The notes: generated by a model from the letters alone, not told the origin. A stretch of 64,000 nucleotides of DNA from Bradyrhizobium sp. CB1650 (GCF_029761915.1 NZ_CP121695.1:3501501-3565500); one strand, 5' to 3'; shown: positions 44,570 to 53,666, numbered from the stretch's first letter. Numbers and translations are program-made.

Positions 44570-45026
44570 CAGCTCGCCCGTTCGATTGTCGCCGCCGCGC
44601 ACGCACCATCTCCGAATCTCGTCGGAGCCAATGAACGACCTGGAGGATGAGCACGACGGCGCGACGACGGGGAGCCTTCGCTTGGAAGCACCAACTGCCC
44701 GCACAATCAAACCCATGGGGGACAGGGCTGCATTACCGACCGCGAGCAGGATCCTGCCGAATCCGGCATTGGCGACCGTGACGGCTTGTTGGAGCAGGTC
44801 GGCACACGGGACTGGCAGCGAGGGGCGATGGCCTAATGGCGCCCGATCCCGCTTCTGGTCATGCGGGCACGGGTCAGGCTCGCCTGCTGGGCTGGCCAAG
44901 CTCTACAGCGTCCTGATGTCTGAGGAGTATCGATAAAGCCCAAGGGCCCGCCGGTTCCCTTTGGGAAAACTCCGTGATAACAACCTAACCGCGATTGGCA
45001 ATGCTGATCGCATCTCAGTCAACTCT
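44570..45026. other. 450-base region with no recognised gene
   Basis: Short mirrored frames only. A minus frame (44528-44899) contains PCADLLQQAVTVANAGFGRI, which is suggestive of coding remnant, but there is no start, ribosome site or known family. The AT content rises toward 44980-45000, ahead of the terminator at 45027. Confidence 0.35.
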
Positions 45027-45056
45027 CGCCAGCCACAAGGTTGGCGGGGTTTTTGT
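45027..45056 (+). terminator. Rho-independent terminator, no gene assigned
   Basis: CGCCAGCC-ACAA-GGTTGGCG forms an 8-bp stem (one G-T pair), followed by GGGTTTTTG. There is no protein-coding gene in the 450 bases before it, so a small RNA could end here; I can define no RNA structure upstream. Confidence 0.55.
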
Positions 45057-45252
45057 TTCGGCGGGCTCACTGCCTGCCATACGATGCATTGTAATCTCGA
45101 TCAGCGAACATGGCGTGGTATGTGTAGCCCCACATCCCGATGGCCAGCAATATCGCCACGAATAAAATGATTTCTATAATACGCCGCGTCATAGCTGTGG
45201 TCTGAAGGTCTTCGGTTGCGCGGGGGTCGTCTTTATGCGGAGTGGTGCCACG

Positions 45253-46107
45253 ATGGCTTCTCGGGGACTTACATTTATTTACGTCGAGTACGGGGATCTC
45301 GAGCGGCTCTATTTGGAGTTGCGGTATAGTCTTTCAACTTTGCTGTATTGGAAGTTCCATACCTCTGTAGACGTCGTTGTCTATACCGACAAGCCCAGTC
45401 GCTATCAGGACCTACCCGTTAGGATTGTCGATATCACGACCAAAATCTCCGAGTTTTCTCGCAACGGCCTCTATCACCATCGCATCAAACCGTGCGTCCT
45501 CTTAGAGGAAATGAAAAACAATCCGAACTTCTGTGTCATGACTGACACGGATACGTTTTTCCAGAAAGGCTTCTTCGAAAAGCTATGGTCGGCTTTGAGT
45601 GAAGGATCGATAGCTGTTGATCGTTTCCACGGGCGTAATCCGTTTCCTGCGCTTGCTGGATTCAGCACCAGTTTGCCAAATGCCAGTCGCTATCATTACG
45701 ACCCGAAGCTCTCTGTGGAGTACAATAGCGGGCTGACTGCGGTCGACCCGAGAAGGCATGTGCCAGTAGTAGAAGATGCCATAGCTCTGATTGATGCCGT
45801 ACTTGATCGGGGCGGCAAGCTGCTCACCCTCGAGCAAATAGCGCTGTCAGAATGCTTGCGTATCCACACAATTCCAGTGGCGACAATGTATCCATTCTTC
45901 AGGCATTATTATCGTGTTGCCCACAAGCGTTATATGCAATGGCAGCTTCGACGGTGGCTGGGGGAAAGGGGTGGCGCTTTTGCTCCGCAGCCGCCCACGA
46001 TCCGGTACACGCGAGTTCGTGTTCGATTCTTTCGGATCTGGGACAAGCTCAGCACAATGCTGGGTCGGCGTGACCAGCAGGCTGAGGCCCAGGCAAGATG
46101 GCGATGA
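45253..46107 (+). CDS. Glycosyltransferase-like protein, AT-richer than its neighbours
   Basis: Predicted 284 residues from ATG 45253, ten bases after a GGAG; ATG 45235 lacks this site. The N-terminal strand LTFIYVEYGDLERLYLELRY, the KPSRYQDLPVRIVDITTKIS segment and the motif VMTDTDTFFQKGFFEKLW with DTD are like GT-A or nucleotide-diphospho-sugar transferases. It then has YNSGLTAVDPRRHVPVVEDA and a basic C-terminus. It may be a glycan transferase, similar in kind to the gene at the left edge. Codon choice and lower GC differ from the core genes, a sign of acquisition. Nearest genes do not make a sugar locus, so the substrate is unknown. Confidence 0.65.
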   Translation: MASRGLTFIYVEYGDLERLYLELRYSLSTLLYWKFHTSVDVVVYTDKPSRYQDLPVRIVDITTKISEFSRNGLYHHRIKPCVLLEEMKNNPNFCVMTDTDTFFQKGFFEKLWSALSEGSIAVDRFHGRNPFPALAGFSTSLPNASRYHYDPKLSVEYNSGLTAVDPRRHVPVVEDAIALIDAVLDRGGKLLTLEQIALSECLRIHTIPVATMYPFFRHYYRVAHKRYMQWQLRRWLGERGGAFAPQPPTIRYTRVRVRFFRIWDKLSTMLGRRDQQAEAQARWR

Positions 46108-46128
46108 ACTTCTTTCCAGCGTGATATG

Positions 46129-46287
46129 CTAGGCCAATAGCCAAACAAGTTTTCCGAATAGCAGAGCGCCGATCACAATTCCAAGCGCGGCGGCGACCCA
46201 GCCGACCCTGCGCGACATTTTCTCAACACGATATTGCATGACCAACTGCGCAACCGGTGCCTTCTCAGATTCACGGACTTCTACCAT
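46129..46287 (-). CDS. Small single-helix membrane protein (52 aa)
   Basis: The frame gives MVEVRESEKAPVAQLVMQYR, VEKMSRRVGWVAAALGIVIG, ALLFGKLVWLLA. A charged cytoplasmic N-terminal part precedes a single hydrophobic helix near residues 30-51 flanked by an Arg pair (RRVGW), consistent with an inner-membrane protein. There is only an AGGGGC some 15 bases upstream as possible ribosome site. It converges with the glycosyltransferase gene. No family recognised; too short for many gene callers. Confidence 0.5.
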   Translation of the reverse strand: MVEVRESEKAPVAQLVMQYRVEKMSRRVGWVAAALGIVIGALLFGKLVWLLA

Positions 46288-46441
46288 CGTACTAGCGCTG
46301 CCCCTGACGTGACCGCGTTCTGTTCCCCTACCGGAAAACTATACGTCCGTAAGTGAACAGAACGCACCGCAGCTTTACCCTAGTCTTGCGGCGTTTGGCG
46401 ATCCCATTACCGTCAAACAAAGCCTCCAACAGCCCCGGCAT

Positions 46442-46714
46442 TTAGGGTTGTGCTGGGGCCGTTTTTTCGCCGCCATCGGTCAACCGAACATAAGTCCCGC
46501 TCTCGTGCATCTCGAGCCAGCCATGTTCCACCGCGAACTTAATCCCTGCGCCGAACTCCTCGCCGCTGGCCTTGAGTGTGTAGAGGAAAGGCGCGTTGAT
46601 CTTCTCGATGTGGATGCGGCCGTCCTGGACGGCCTCGATGCCGGTGGCGATCTCGACCAATTTGCGCGCTGCGGCTTCCGGGGTGGCGAATGGACGTTCG
46701 GCGGTGAGCTTCAT
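46442..46714 (-). CDS. Small conserved protein B (90 aa), intact member of a multi-copy family
   Basis: The protein begins MKLTAERPFATPEAAARKLV and contains EIATGIEAVQDGRIHIEKIN, FLYTLKASGEEFGAGIKFAV and EHGWLEMHESGTYVRLTDGG. It is soluble, with a compact alternating pattern that looks like a winged-helix or ribbon-helix fold. Three damaged members lie at 11258, 11796 and 47456 in the window. The strong conservation of VQDGRIHIE and GWLEMHE across copies says that this is a real protein family. The function is unknown. The gene lies just downstream of the Cys/Gly-repeat gene on the same strand. Confidence 0.7.
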   Translation of the reverse strand: MKLTAERPFATPEAAARKLVEIATGIEAVQDGRIHIEKINAPFLYTLKASGEEFGAGIKFAVEHGWLEMHESGTYVRLTDGGEKTAPAQP

Positions 46715-46751
46715 GAGTGAGCCCTACCGCGATTCGGACTGGGGACGGTGC

Positions 46752-46905
46752 TCATTCCCCGCGCTTCACGTCGGGAAGAAACCGCTCCGGCATCTCCGGG
46801 AGACGTCGGCAGGATCGCCGGGATCGATCTGATTGCAAATGGGGCAAGGCATTCCCGCGTCGCCGCATGTGCAGGCGGGCTCCAGTTCCTGTCCGGAAGA
46901 CTACT
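46752..46905 (-). pseudogene. Remnant of a small zinc-ribbon-like protein
   Basis: One phase reads ELEPACTCGDAGMPCPICNQ then IDPGDPADV; another ends PEMPERFLPDVKRGE and stop at 46752. The cysteine pairs CTC and CPIC are zinc-ribbon-like. A single frameshift near 46810 would join the two phases into one short protein. No start codon or ribosome site is clear. It may be a decayed partner encoded between gene B and the Cys/Gly-repeat gene. Confidence 0.35.
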
Positions 46906-46953
46906 GCCATGGCGCTCGTTGGGTGGGCTTGAAGCGCCGGCCGATCGGCAAAA

Positions 46954-47370
46954 TCATTGAGGCTGGCCGCCAGACTGGGACGCTTGGCCGCCGCCGAAGC
47001 CGGAGGTATTGCCGCCGCCGCAACCGCAACCTCGGCAGCCAGCGCAGCCGCAGCCTCGGCACCCTCCGCAGCCGCAACCACGACAGCCGCCGCAGCCGCG
47101 GCCACGCGCGATCTGTTGGAAGCCGGTGCCAACGTTCTCTTTGTCGAAGAGATGGAACGTGGCGAGACTGACGTCGGCCATTTCCTCTTCGCCAAGAACG
47201 AAGCTCTGATTGGGCGAGGTATTATCAGATTGCGGGATACCAGCAGTGGGCATCGTGGATGCGGATGCACTACCAACCAGCGAAAGACCCAGTCCGGCGG
47301 CACTCAGTACCTTCATGGCGGCGGCTTTGGCTGTGCGTTTTTGCTTCGAAGCTTGCTTGACCCCTGGCAT
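46954..47370 (-). CDS. Cys/Gly octad-repeat protein with leader-core layout (138 aa)
   Basis: From ATG 47370, after AGAGGATGCGACC, the protein has three parts. Residues 1-38 are a basic N-terminus and a hydrophobic stretch (AAAMKVLSAAGLGLSLVG) ending ASASTM, like a signal peptide. Residues 39-88 hold SFVLGEEEMADVSLATFHLF then DKENVGTG, a conserved-looking leader. Residues 89-120 are the core: three octads GCGGCRGC, GCGGCRGC, GCAGCRGC and a partial fourth, with ten cysteines. A Gly/Ser/Gln tail follows. It resembles the precursors of ribosomally made, modified peptides or a metal-binding peptide, and similar Cys/Gly-rich proteins with a DVSLATF leader occur in Bradyrhizobium as I recall. No radical-SAM or other maturase is in the window. 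Longer upstream frame is ignored. Confidence 0.65.
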   Translation of the reverse strand: MPGVKQASKQKRTAKAAAMKVLSAAGLGLSLVGSASASTMPTAGIPQSDNTSPNQSFVLGEEEMADVSLATFHLFDKENVGTGFQQIARGRGCGGCRGCGCGGCRGCGCAGCRGCGCGGGNTSGFGGGQASQSGGQPQ

Positions 47371-47455
47371 GGTCGCATCCTCTGTAAGTTCTTTTTGTGA
47401 AAACGCTTGGCAAGCGTGCGCTCGGCTAAACCGGCGCGCAAGAGTTAACCTGCAC

Positions 47456-47566
47456 TCATGGGCCGTCTTGGACAGGCTCAACGCTGGCGGCGAGCTCGAC
47501 CAGCTTGCGTGCGGCTGGCTTCGGGTTGGCGAAGGGGCGTTCGGTGGTGATGCGCACCGGCTTGCC
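47456..47566 (-). pseudogene. N-terminal fragment of small protein B, third broken copy
   Basis: Minus-strand translation gives VRITTERPFANPKPAARKLV, ELAASVEPVQDGP and stop at 47456. It corresponds to the first 35 residues of the intact family member (MKLTAERPFATPEAAARKLV). The match ends where CHAT-protein remnant sequence begins on the other side, so the fragment is the product of a rearrangement. Confidence 0.7.
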
Positions 47567-47574
47567 GTCACTGT

Positions 47575-48260
47575 GATGCTGCGCTTCAAAATTCTTCAAG
47601 GGGAGGAGGAAGCTTATCTCGCGCGTCTGACGCGTCGGTCGCAGGATCCGCGAGTGCGCGCGTTGGCGGATGGCCGCTGTGAGCGGCAGCAGATAAGGCT
47701 TCTGCAGAGTGGCCGCGATCTGCTGCGCCCCGATCCCGACAAGCCGACGCGCGGTTTGCTGGCGCTTGGTGGCATCGATTTCGGCGCTCCGGCCGAACAA
47801 GGAAAGCCGGACAGCGTCATTGTCGCTGTCACCGCGTCCGACCAGAAGGGCGCTCACCCGTGCCGCTGAAACGCGCCAAGGTGGCTTCAAGCTGCTTCCG
47901 GTCAGCGGTAACGAGGTGGTCCAGGTCAAGGAATGGTATCAGCGGTTGCGCAAGGACGAGCCGGCAGATGTCTGGTTGGGCGCGGATGCCAACAAGGTGC
48001 GGCTGATGGCCCTGAAGTCACCACCGCGGGTGCTGCATTTGGCGACCCATGGCTTTTACCTGCCGGGCGAGGTGCGCGAGCCGATGCTGCTGTCAGATGT
48101 CGCGCTCGCCGGAGCCAACCGCGAGTTGGAAGGCAACGCAGCAGACGGCATTCTGTTCGCGCTCGAAGCGCAGGGGCTCAACCTCGATGGTAGCGAGCTC
48201 GTGGTGCTCTCGGCCTGCGATACCGCCAAAGGCAGCATCGACTACTCGTTCCGCCGCAGC
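47575..48260 (+). pseudogene. CHAT-domain protease remnant
   Basis: Two frames make up the remnant. The first (to about 47869) reads YLARLTRRSQDPRVRALADG and onward, a helical part that precedes the protease domain. After a frameshift near 47870 the second reads GGFKLLPVSGNEVVQVKEWY, then the CHAT core VLHLATHGFYLPGEVREP (catalytic His) and ELVVLSACDTAKGSIDYS (catalytic Cys). The rest of the domain is missing; sequence after 48240 is unrelated. CHAT proteins are caspase-like proteases, often with TPR partners and in defence or signalling. This copy is dead, with the start, middle frame and C-terminus all damaged. Confidence 0.75.
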
Positions 48261-48379
48261 GCGCGTAGCTTCGGTCTCTGCCCAAGAAGAGCGGGCTGCG
48301 CACACCGTCGCGCATATCAAAAACGGGTTCAATGGCCGCAACTGAAATTTGACTTCGCTCCGACCCTGGAGAATTGCCT

Positions 48380-48985
48380 TCAGAGTCGTGCCTTTGGAGG
48401 GCGACCAAGTTTGGGCCTGGGCGGTCTGGATCTCTGCGGAAGCGCCACCACGACAAATCTCAATTTTAACGCTGCGAAAAGCTTCAGAATGGGGCTCAAC
48501 TGTGGGTCGACCCGGCCGCCAAATGTTTTATAAATCGTTCTCCGCGGGATGCCCGATGCGCGCGCCAGCGCTGAGACATTCTGGGTCAACGCGACTTTCT
48601 TCAGCGCCTGTAAAGCCTTGTCGAAATCGTTTCCATCAAATCCTTGGGTTAGATAGCTGGCTATGGTGTCTGGGCTCTCTTGCACGACCGATAGTTCTGG
48701 TGCCGTGGGATCGACCCGAGCCTGAATGTTGAGCGCCTCGTAAAGCTTTAAGATTCGGCTGAGCTGAGGGTCGATTCTGCCGCCGAACGTGCTGTACAAT
48801 CTGTCGCGTCTCATGCCAGCGTCGCGTGCAAGTATCTGGACGTTTTGCGCCTGCACGATCTGGCTCAGCGCTGTCTTGGCTGCATCAGGGTCATTTTCTT
48901 CAAATTTTTCAGTGAGATGTGCGGATATGGCCCTGGCATCATCGCGAAATAGGCTGGCTAGGGCGGATTTATTGCCGGGCAGCAT
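48380..48985 (-). CDS. Tandem antidote-type HTH protein (two fused domains)
   Basis: Predicted 201 residues from ATG 48985; the frame is open to 49135 but the extra part overlaps the divergent porin promoter. Two similar halves are seen: DDARAISAHLTEKFEENDPD with ARDAGMRRDRLYSTFGGRID, PQLSRILKLYEALNIQARV; and DTIASYLTQGFDGNDFDKAL with ARASGIPRRTIYKTFGGRVD, PQLSPILKLFAALKLRFVV. Each half resembles the 'probable addiction module antidote' family (HigA-like), normally one domain of about 100 residues encoded beside a RelE/HigB-type toxin. No toxin gene adjoins it. A proline-rich basic tail (RSRPPRPKLGRPPKARL) follows. It may be a transcription regulator derived from an antitoxin. The porin gene diverges 106 bases away. 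Confidence 0.7.
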   Translation of the reverse strand: MLPGNKSALASLFRDDARAISAHLTEKFEENDPDAAKTALSQIVQAQNVQILARDAGMRRDRLYSTFGGRIDPQLSRILKLYEALNIQARVDPTAPELSVVQESPDTIASYLTQGFDGNDFDKALQALKKVALTQNVSALARASGIPRRTIYKTFGGRVDPQLSPILKLFAALKLRFVVVALPQRSRPPRPKLGRPPKARL

Positions 48986-49091
48986 CTGCTCATCGATTGT
49001 CGATCGGTGTGTCCCTTGAGATACAGCATTTCTGTCGATTCTGGTTAGGATGCTCAACCAACGGCACACAATTTGTTTGGGGACTTCGGGA

Positions 49092-49877
49092 ATGAAAAAG
49101 ACTATCGCGGCGCTCGCGCTTCTTGGGGCCTTCACGACGGCGGCGTCCGCTGCGGATCTGGCGGCTCGGCCCTATGTCAAGGCTCCGGCTCCGGCGCCGG
49201 TTGCTAACTGGACCGGCTTCTACGTCTTCGGCGGTGGCGGCGGTGGCCTCTGGGATGCAGATACTTATTCCCGCGATGCTGCGACGGGCGCTACACTCAG
49301 CCTCCACCAGAATCAGAGCGGAAGCGGCTGGTTCGGTACCGTTGGCATTGGCTATGACTGGCAATTCAACCCGAACTGGGTCTTCGGTGTTTTCGGTGAT
49401 GGGCAGTTTGGCAGCCTGAGGGGCAATGTCCAGGATCCCTTCAATGCCGTTACCGGTAAGATCAAGATGGAAGATGCCTGGGCCGTAGGCGCTCGCGTCG
49501 GCTACTTGATCGCCCCGAACGTTCTTTCGTACGTCAACGGCGGTTACAGCGGTTCGCACTGGTCGGGTTCTACCCTCCTTGACAGCTTTACGGGCCTTCC
49601 GGTCGGCTTCCACACCGACTCGTTCAACCGCAACGGCTGGTTCGTCGGCGGTGGTGTCGAAAACAATCTGAACATCTTCGGCATCACTTCGCCCGGCTGG
49701 TTCATGAAGACCGAATATCGCGCGGCCTATTATGACCGGAAGAGCATCGACGCGTTGTCGGATGTCGGCAACGTGCCGGCGGCCACAAACCTCAGCTTCA
49801 AGCCTTGGGTTCAGACGATCAGCACGTCGCTGGTGTACCGCTTCAACTGGACTGGTCCGGTCGTCGCGAAGTACTGA
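49092..49877 (+). CDS. Omp25/RopB-like outer-membrane beta-barrel protein
   Basis: Predicted 261 residues from ATG 49092 with a GGGA just upstream. The signal peptide is MKKTIAALALLGAFTTAASA, cleaved before ADL. The start of the mature protein PYVKAPAPAPVANWTGFYVF is the rhizobial Omp25/Omp31 signature, followed by GGGGGGLWD and alternating amphipathic strands, and the protein ends with the barrel signal LVYRFNWTGPVVAKY. It is an eight-stranded surface porin or adhesin-like protein. It is flanked by a strong terminator at 49901 and the divergent tandem antidote-type gene. Complete and probably expressed. Confidence 0.85.
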   Translation: MKKTIAALALLGAFTTAASAADLAARPYVKAPAPAPVANWTGFYVFGGGGGGLWDADTYSRDAATGATLSLHQNQSGSGWFGTVGIGYDWQFNPNWVFGVFGDGQFGSLRGNVQDPFNAVTGKIKMEDAWAVGARVGYLIAPNVLSYVNGGYSGSHWSGSTLLDSFTGLPVGFHTDSFNRNGWFVGGGVENNLNIFGITSPGWFMKTEYRAAYYDRKSIDALSDVGNVPAATNLSFKPWVQTISTSLVYRFNWTGPVVAKY

Positions 49878-49898
49878 TCCGGCGCAAATAGTCAGACA

Positions 49899-50949
49899 TC
49901 AAAGCCCCGGGATTGTCCGGGGCTTTTTTTGCTCGCAAGGCGAGGGCGCCGGCGTGGCGTTGCCCTGCTGCTGCGCGGACGTGCCCTGCTGTTGTCCGGT
50001 CGATACCGGCGCATCGCGCGGGATCAGCGCGGTCGCATCCGTCACCAGCGAGAGGCGTACCTTCGCCGTCGCCTGGTTGGTCTTGCTGCCGACGTCCGAA
50101 GCTGCGATCGCCAGCGTCGCCCTGTGGTCGTCGCGGGCGTGGGCATAGTCGCTTTTCGCCTCGTAGGCGAGCGCGCGATGGATGTAGCCGGAAATCAACA
50201 CGCTGTCGGGGGCGTCATGATGTTGGTCGGCGGCTACTCCTTAGCAAGCCGGATCGCCTCGCTGCCGTCGGGATTGGCGCGATCGAGATTGCCCTTCGTT
50301 CGCCAGATCGTGGTGCGGGTGGTCAGCGGCTGCGGCAGGGTCGGGTGAGCCGGATCGCCTGGTTGATGTCGGCGAGCGCGCCGTTGAGATCGCCGAGCGC
50401 TTGCTTCGAGATGCCGCGGTTCTGGAACGAGAACGCCGATTTCGGGTCGGCTTTGATTGACATGTCGTAGTCGGCAATCGCCTTCGCGTAGTCGCCTTTG
50501 CCACGCCAGGCATTACCGCGATTGTGGACGATGATGCCGCTCGGCGGCCCGAGCTTCAGCGCGTCGTCGAAATCGGCGATCGCGATGTCGTACTCGCCCT
50601 TGTCGTAATAGGCGGAACCGCGCAGACTGTAGGCGGCCTGGCTCGGCTGCAGCAGGATCGCCTCGGTGGCATCCGCAATGACCTTGGCGTAGTCGCCCTT
50701 CTTGTTCCAGCCCACGGCGCGCCAGAAATAGACGGTCGCAAGCTGCCCACCCTTGAACACCTTCAGCGCGACGATCTTGTTGCAGGCGTCGATCATTTGG
50801 TCCGCCGGGTGGTGTCGGTGGTGCAGAGCGGCCCGAGCTGACTGCGCGCTTGCGCCAAGGCGGACGCCGACCACGAGGCGACTGACGAGCCGAGGCAATT
50901 GACCCTGGCTCCTCACCGTCGTCCTGGCGAAAGCCAGGCGACACGCCAT
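49899..50949 (-). pseudogene. TPR-repeat protein with several frameshifts
   Basis: Frames on the minus strand line up as one TPR protein. The first (50323-50949) has DQMIDACNKIVALKVFKGGQ, VYFWRAVGWNKKGDYAKVIA, SAYYDKGEYDIAIADFDDAL, GNAWRGKGDYAKAIADYDMS and SFQNRGISKQALGDLNGALA: four TPR units. It breaks near 50340. A second phase gives LTTRTTIWRTKGNLDRA, and a third (49899-50201) gives SGYIHRALAYEAKSDYAHAR, then a Gln-rich tail. At least two frameshifts separate the pieces. The N-terminus also lacks its signal sequence in frame. It was probably a periplasmic or cytoplasmic scaffold. Nonfunctional unless sequencing errors explain the shifts. Confidence 0.7.
49901..49930 (+). terminator. Strong rho-independent terminator after the porin gene
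   Basis: AAAGCCCCGG-GATTGT-CCGGGGCTTT forms a 10-bp stem followed by a run of seven T. It begins 24 bases after the porin stop. The tail of the minus-strand TPR pseudogene overlaps it. Confidence 0.92.
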
Positions 50950-51045
50950 GTGGGCAGATTCCTATCCCTGACACCTCATTTCCCCGGTGGGCGGATGGTG
51001 CTAGGAGCTGTGGTCAATTCCCGCTGCCCACACCCGTCCCACCCC

Positions 51046-52401
51046 ATGAAGAACGACGAGCTGCTTAACCAGATCACCGAATTCTGCCGCAAGGCGGACA
51101 TGGCGGAATCGACGTTTGGGCGCCGCGCGGTCAACGACGGCAAGCTGGTGCAGCGGCTGCGGGAGGGCAAACGCATCACCATCGACACGCTGGAGCGGAT
51201 CCAGGCCTATATGGCCGCATCGATGCCCGGTGGCATGCCGCCGCCGCGCGGGCTTCAGGTGCCGCCGGAGAAGCGCGATCCGCGCGGCAATTTCCGCTTC
51301 TTCGAGAACCGGCAGAAATACCTGCTGTTCGTCCACACCTGCAGCGAGAAGCGGGTGATCGCCGATCGCGTGGCGCTCGAGCTTGCCGCCATCCATCCGC
51401 GCCCGCCGGCGCTGCGGTTATTCGACGCCGGCGTCGGCGACGGCACCGTGCTCGCGCGGGTGCTGCGGTCGATGCACCAGCGTTATCCAACCATGCCGTT
51501 CTATGTCGCCGGCAAGGAGCTGAGTCTCGAGGACGTCCGCCTTACGCTGGAGAAGGTGCCGGACCGGTTGTTCGAGCACCCTGCCTCCGTGTTCGTCTTC
51601 ACCAACATGTACTATGCCGAGGCGCCCTGGCTCACGCCGGCTTCGCCCGTGGCTGCGGCCGCCACCGTCTGGCATGAAGTGCCGCTGCGCGGGGCCTCGT
51701 CCGGCGAGTTCGAGGCACAGATCGCCGATCTCAAGCCGTTCCTGGAGCAGAACTGGCGCGCCGCCGTCAGCCCGCGCACGGGCATGCCGCTCTATGAGCG
51801 GCCGGTGGTGCTGGTGCTCTACCGGGAGGACCACCGATTCCTGCTTGATTCGACGATTCCGCGGCCGGGTCAGACCGAGGCCAATTTCGACCTCGTTATT
51901 GCATCCCAGCCATACCGGGCCAAATCCTCGGTCAATTTCCGGGCAAAACGCATCATTGCCCCGCTGGCGCGGGCGCTTCGGGCCGGCGGCCGCCTGATCG
52001 GGATCCACTCCCACGGCAATGATCCGGGGATGGAGATCATCCAGGCCATTTGGCCCGCAGAAAATCCTTTCTCCGTGAGCCGTCATGAGCTATTGCGCGC
52101 GGTGAAATACGAGCTTGGATCGGCCGGGCGAGACCTCAATTTTAACGCATATGCCGATAACCGTTCGATCTTCCGGTATGATATGGAAGCCCTGCCCAAC
52201 GAGGTGACCGGCACCATCGGAACCTCGACAGCCTTTGCAGCGTGGAATGCGGCGGTGTACGTCGCTCAGATTGAGGACGACCGATTGACAGAAACGACTC
52301 AAAACGGCCGCACTCTGGATGCCGCCAGGGACGTGCTGCGAAAGCACAGCGGGCTCTGGTTCTTCGACGAATCCTACGTCATCTCGCGTCGGCGTGACTG
52401 A
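51046..52401 (+). CDS. HTH-containing SAM-dependent methyltransferase-like protein upstream of metK
   Basis: Predicted 451 residues from ATG 51046; the open frame begins at 50899. Residues 1-60 look like a DNA-binding or HTH segment (MKNDELLNQITEFCRKADMA, STFGRRAVNDGKLVQRLREG, KRITIDTLERIQAYM). From about residue 125 a Rossmann methyltransferase-like fold begins: LRLFDAGVGDGTVLARVLRS (SAM motif I), FYVAGKELSLEDVRLTLEKV, and later AKRIIAPLARALRAGGRLIG. It precedes metK by 62 bases on the same strand, so it may sense or use SAM. The acceptor is unknown. A start further upstream (50995) is possible. Confidence 0.6.
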   Translation: MKNDELLNQITEFCRKADMAESTFGRRAVNDGKLVQRLREGKRITIDTLERIQAYMAASMPGGMPPPRGLQVPPEKRDPRGNFRFFENRQKYLLFVHTCSEKRVIADRVALELAAIHPRPPALRLFDAGVGDGTVLARVLRSMHQRYPTMPFYVAGKELSLEDVRLTLEKVPDRLFEHPASVFVFTNMYYAEAPWLTPASPVAAAATVWHEVPLRGASSGEFEAQIADLKPFLEQNWRAAVSPRTGMPLYERPVVLVLYREDHRFLLDSTIPRPGQTEANFDLVIASQPYRAKSSVNFRAKRIIAPLARALRAGGRLIGIHSHGNDPGMEIIQAIWPAENPFSVSRHELLRAVKYELGSAGRDLNFNAYADNRSIFRYDMEALPNEVTGTIGTSTAFAAWNAAVYVAQIEDDRLTETTQNGRTLDAARDVLRKHSGLWFFDESYVISRRRD

Positions 52402-52431
52402 CATCATCCAAGGGTTAAATAACGCAAACGA

Positions 52432-52447
52432 CCGCCGCGAGCGGCGG
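52432..52447 (+). promoter_or_regulatory. Small hairpin in the metK leader
   Basis: CCGCCG-CGAG-CGGCGG forms a 6-bp stem 16 bases before the metK ATG. The 62-base leader is too short and lacks the sequence of a SAM-II or SAM/SAH riboswitch as far as I can judge. It may affect ribosome access. Confidence 0.35.
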
Positions 52448-52463
52448 AACAAGGGGTTACTTG

Positions 52464-53660
<1,197 letters not shown>

Positions 53661-53666
53661 TCACAC

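Noticed and set aside
46990..47120. Short periodic DNA repeat, CRISPR-like at first glance
   Set aside because: The 24-base period is the codon repeat of the Cys/Gly octads; there are no unique spacers of constant length and no cas genes.
52402..52463. SAM riboswitch before metK
   Set aside because: The leader is only 62 bases and shows just one 6-bp hairpin; I cannot match a SAM-II or SAM/SAH pseudoknot. A covariance-model search would decide.
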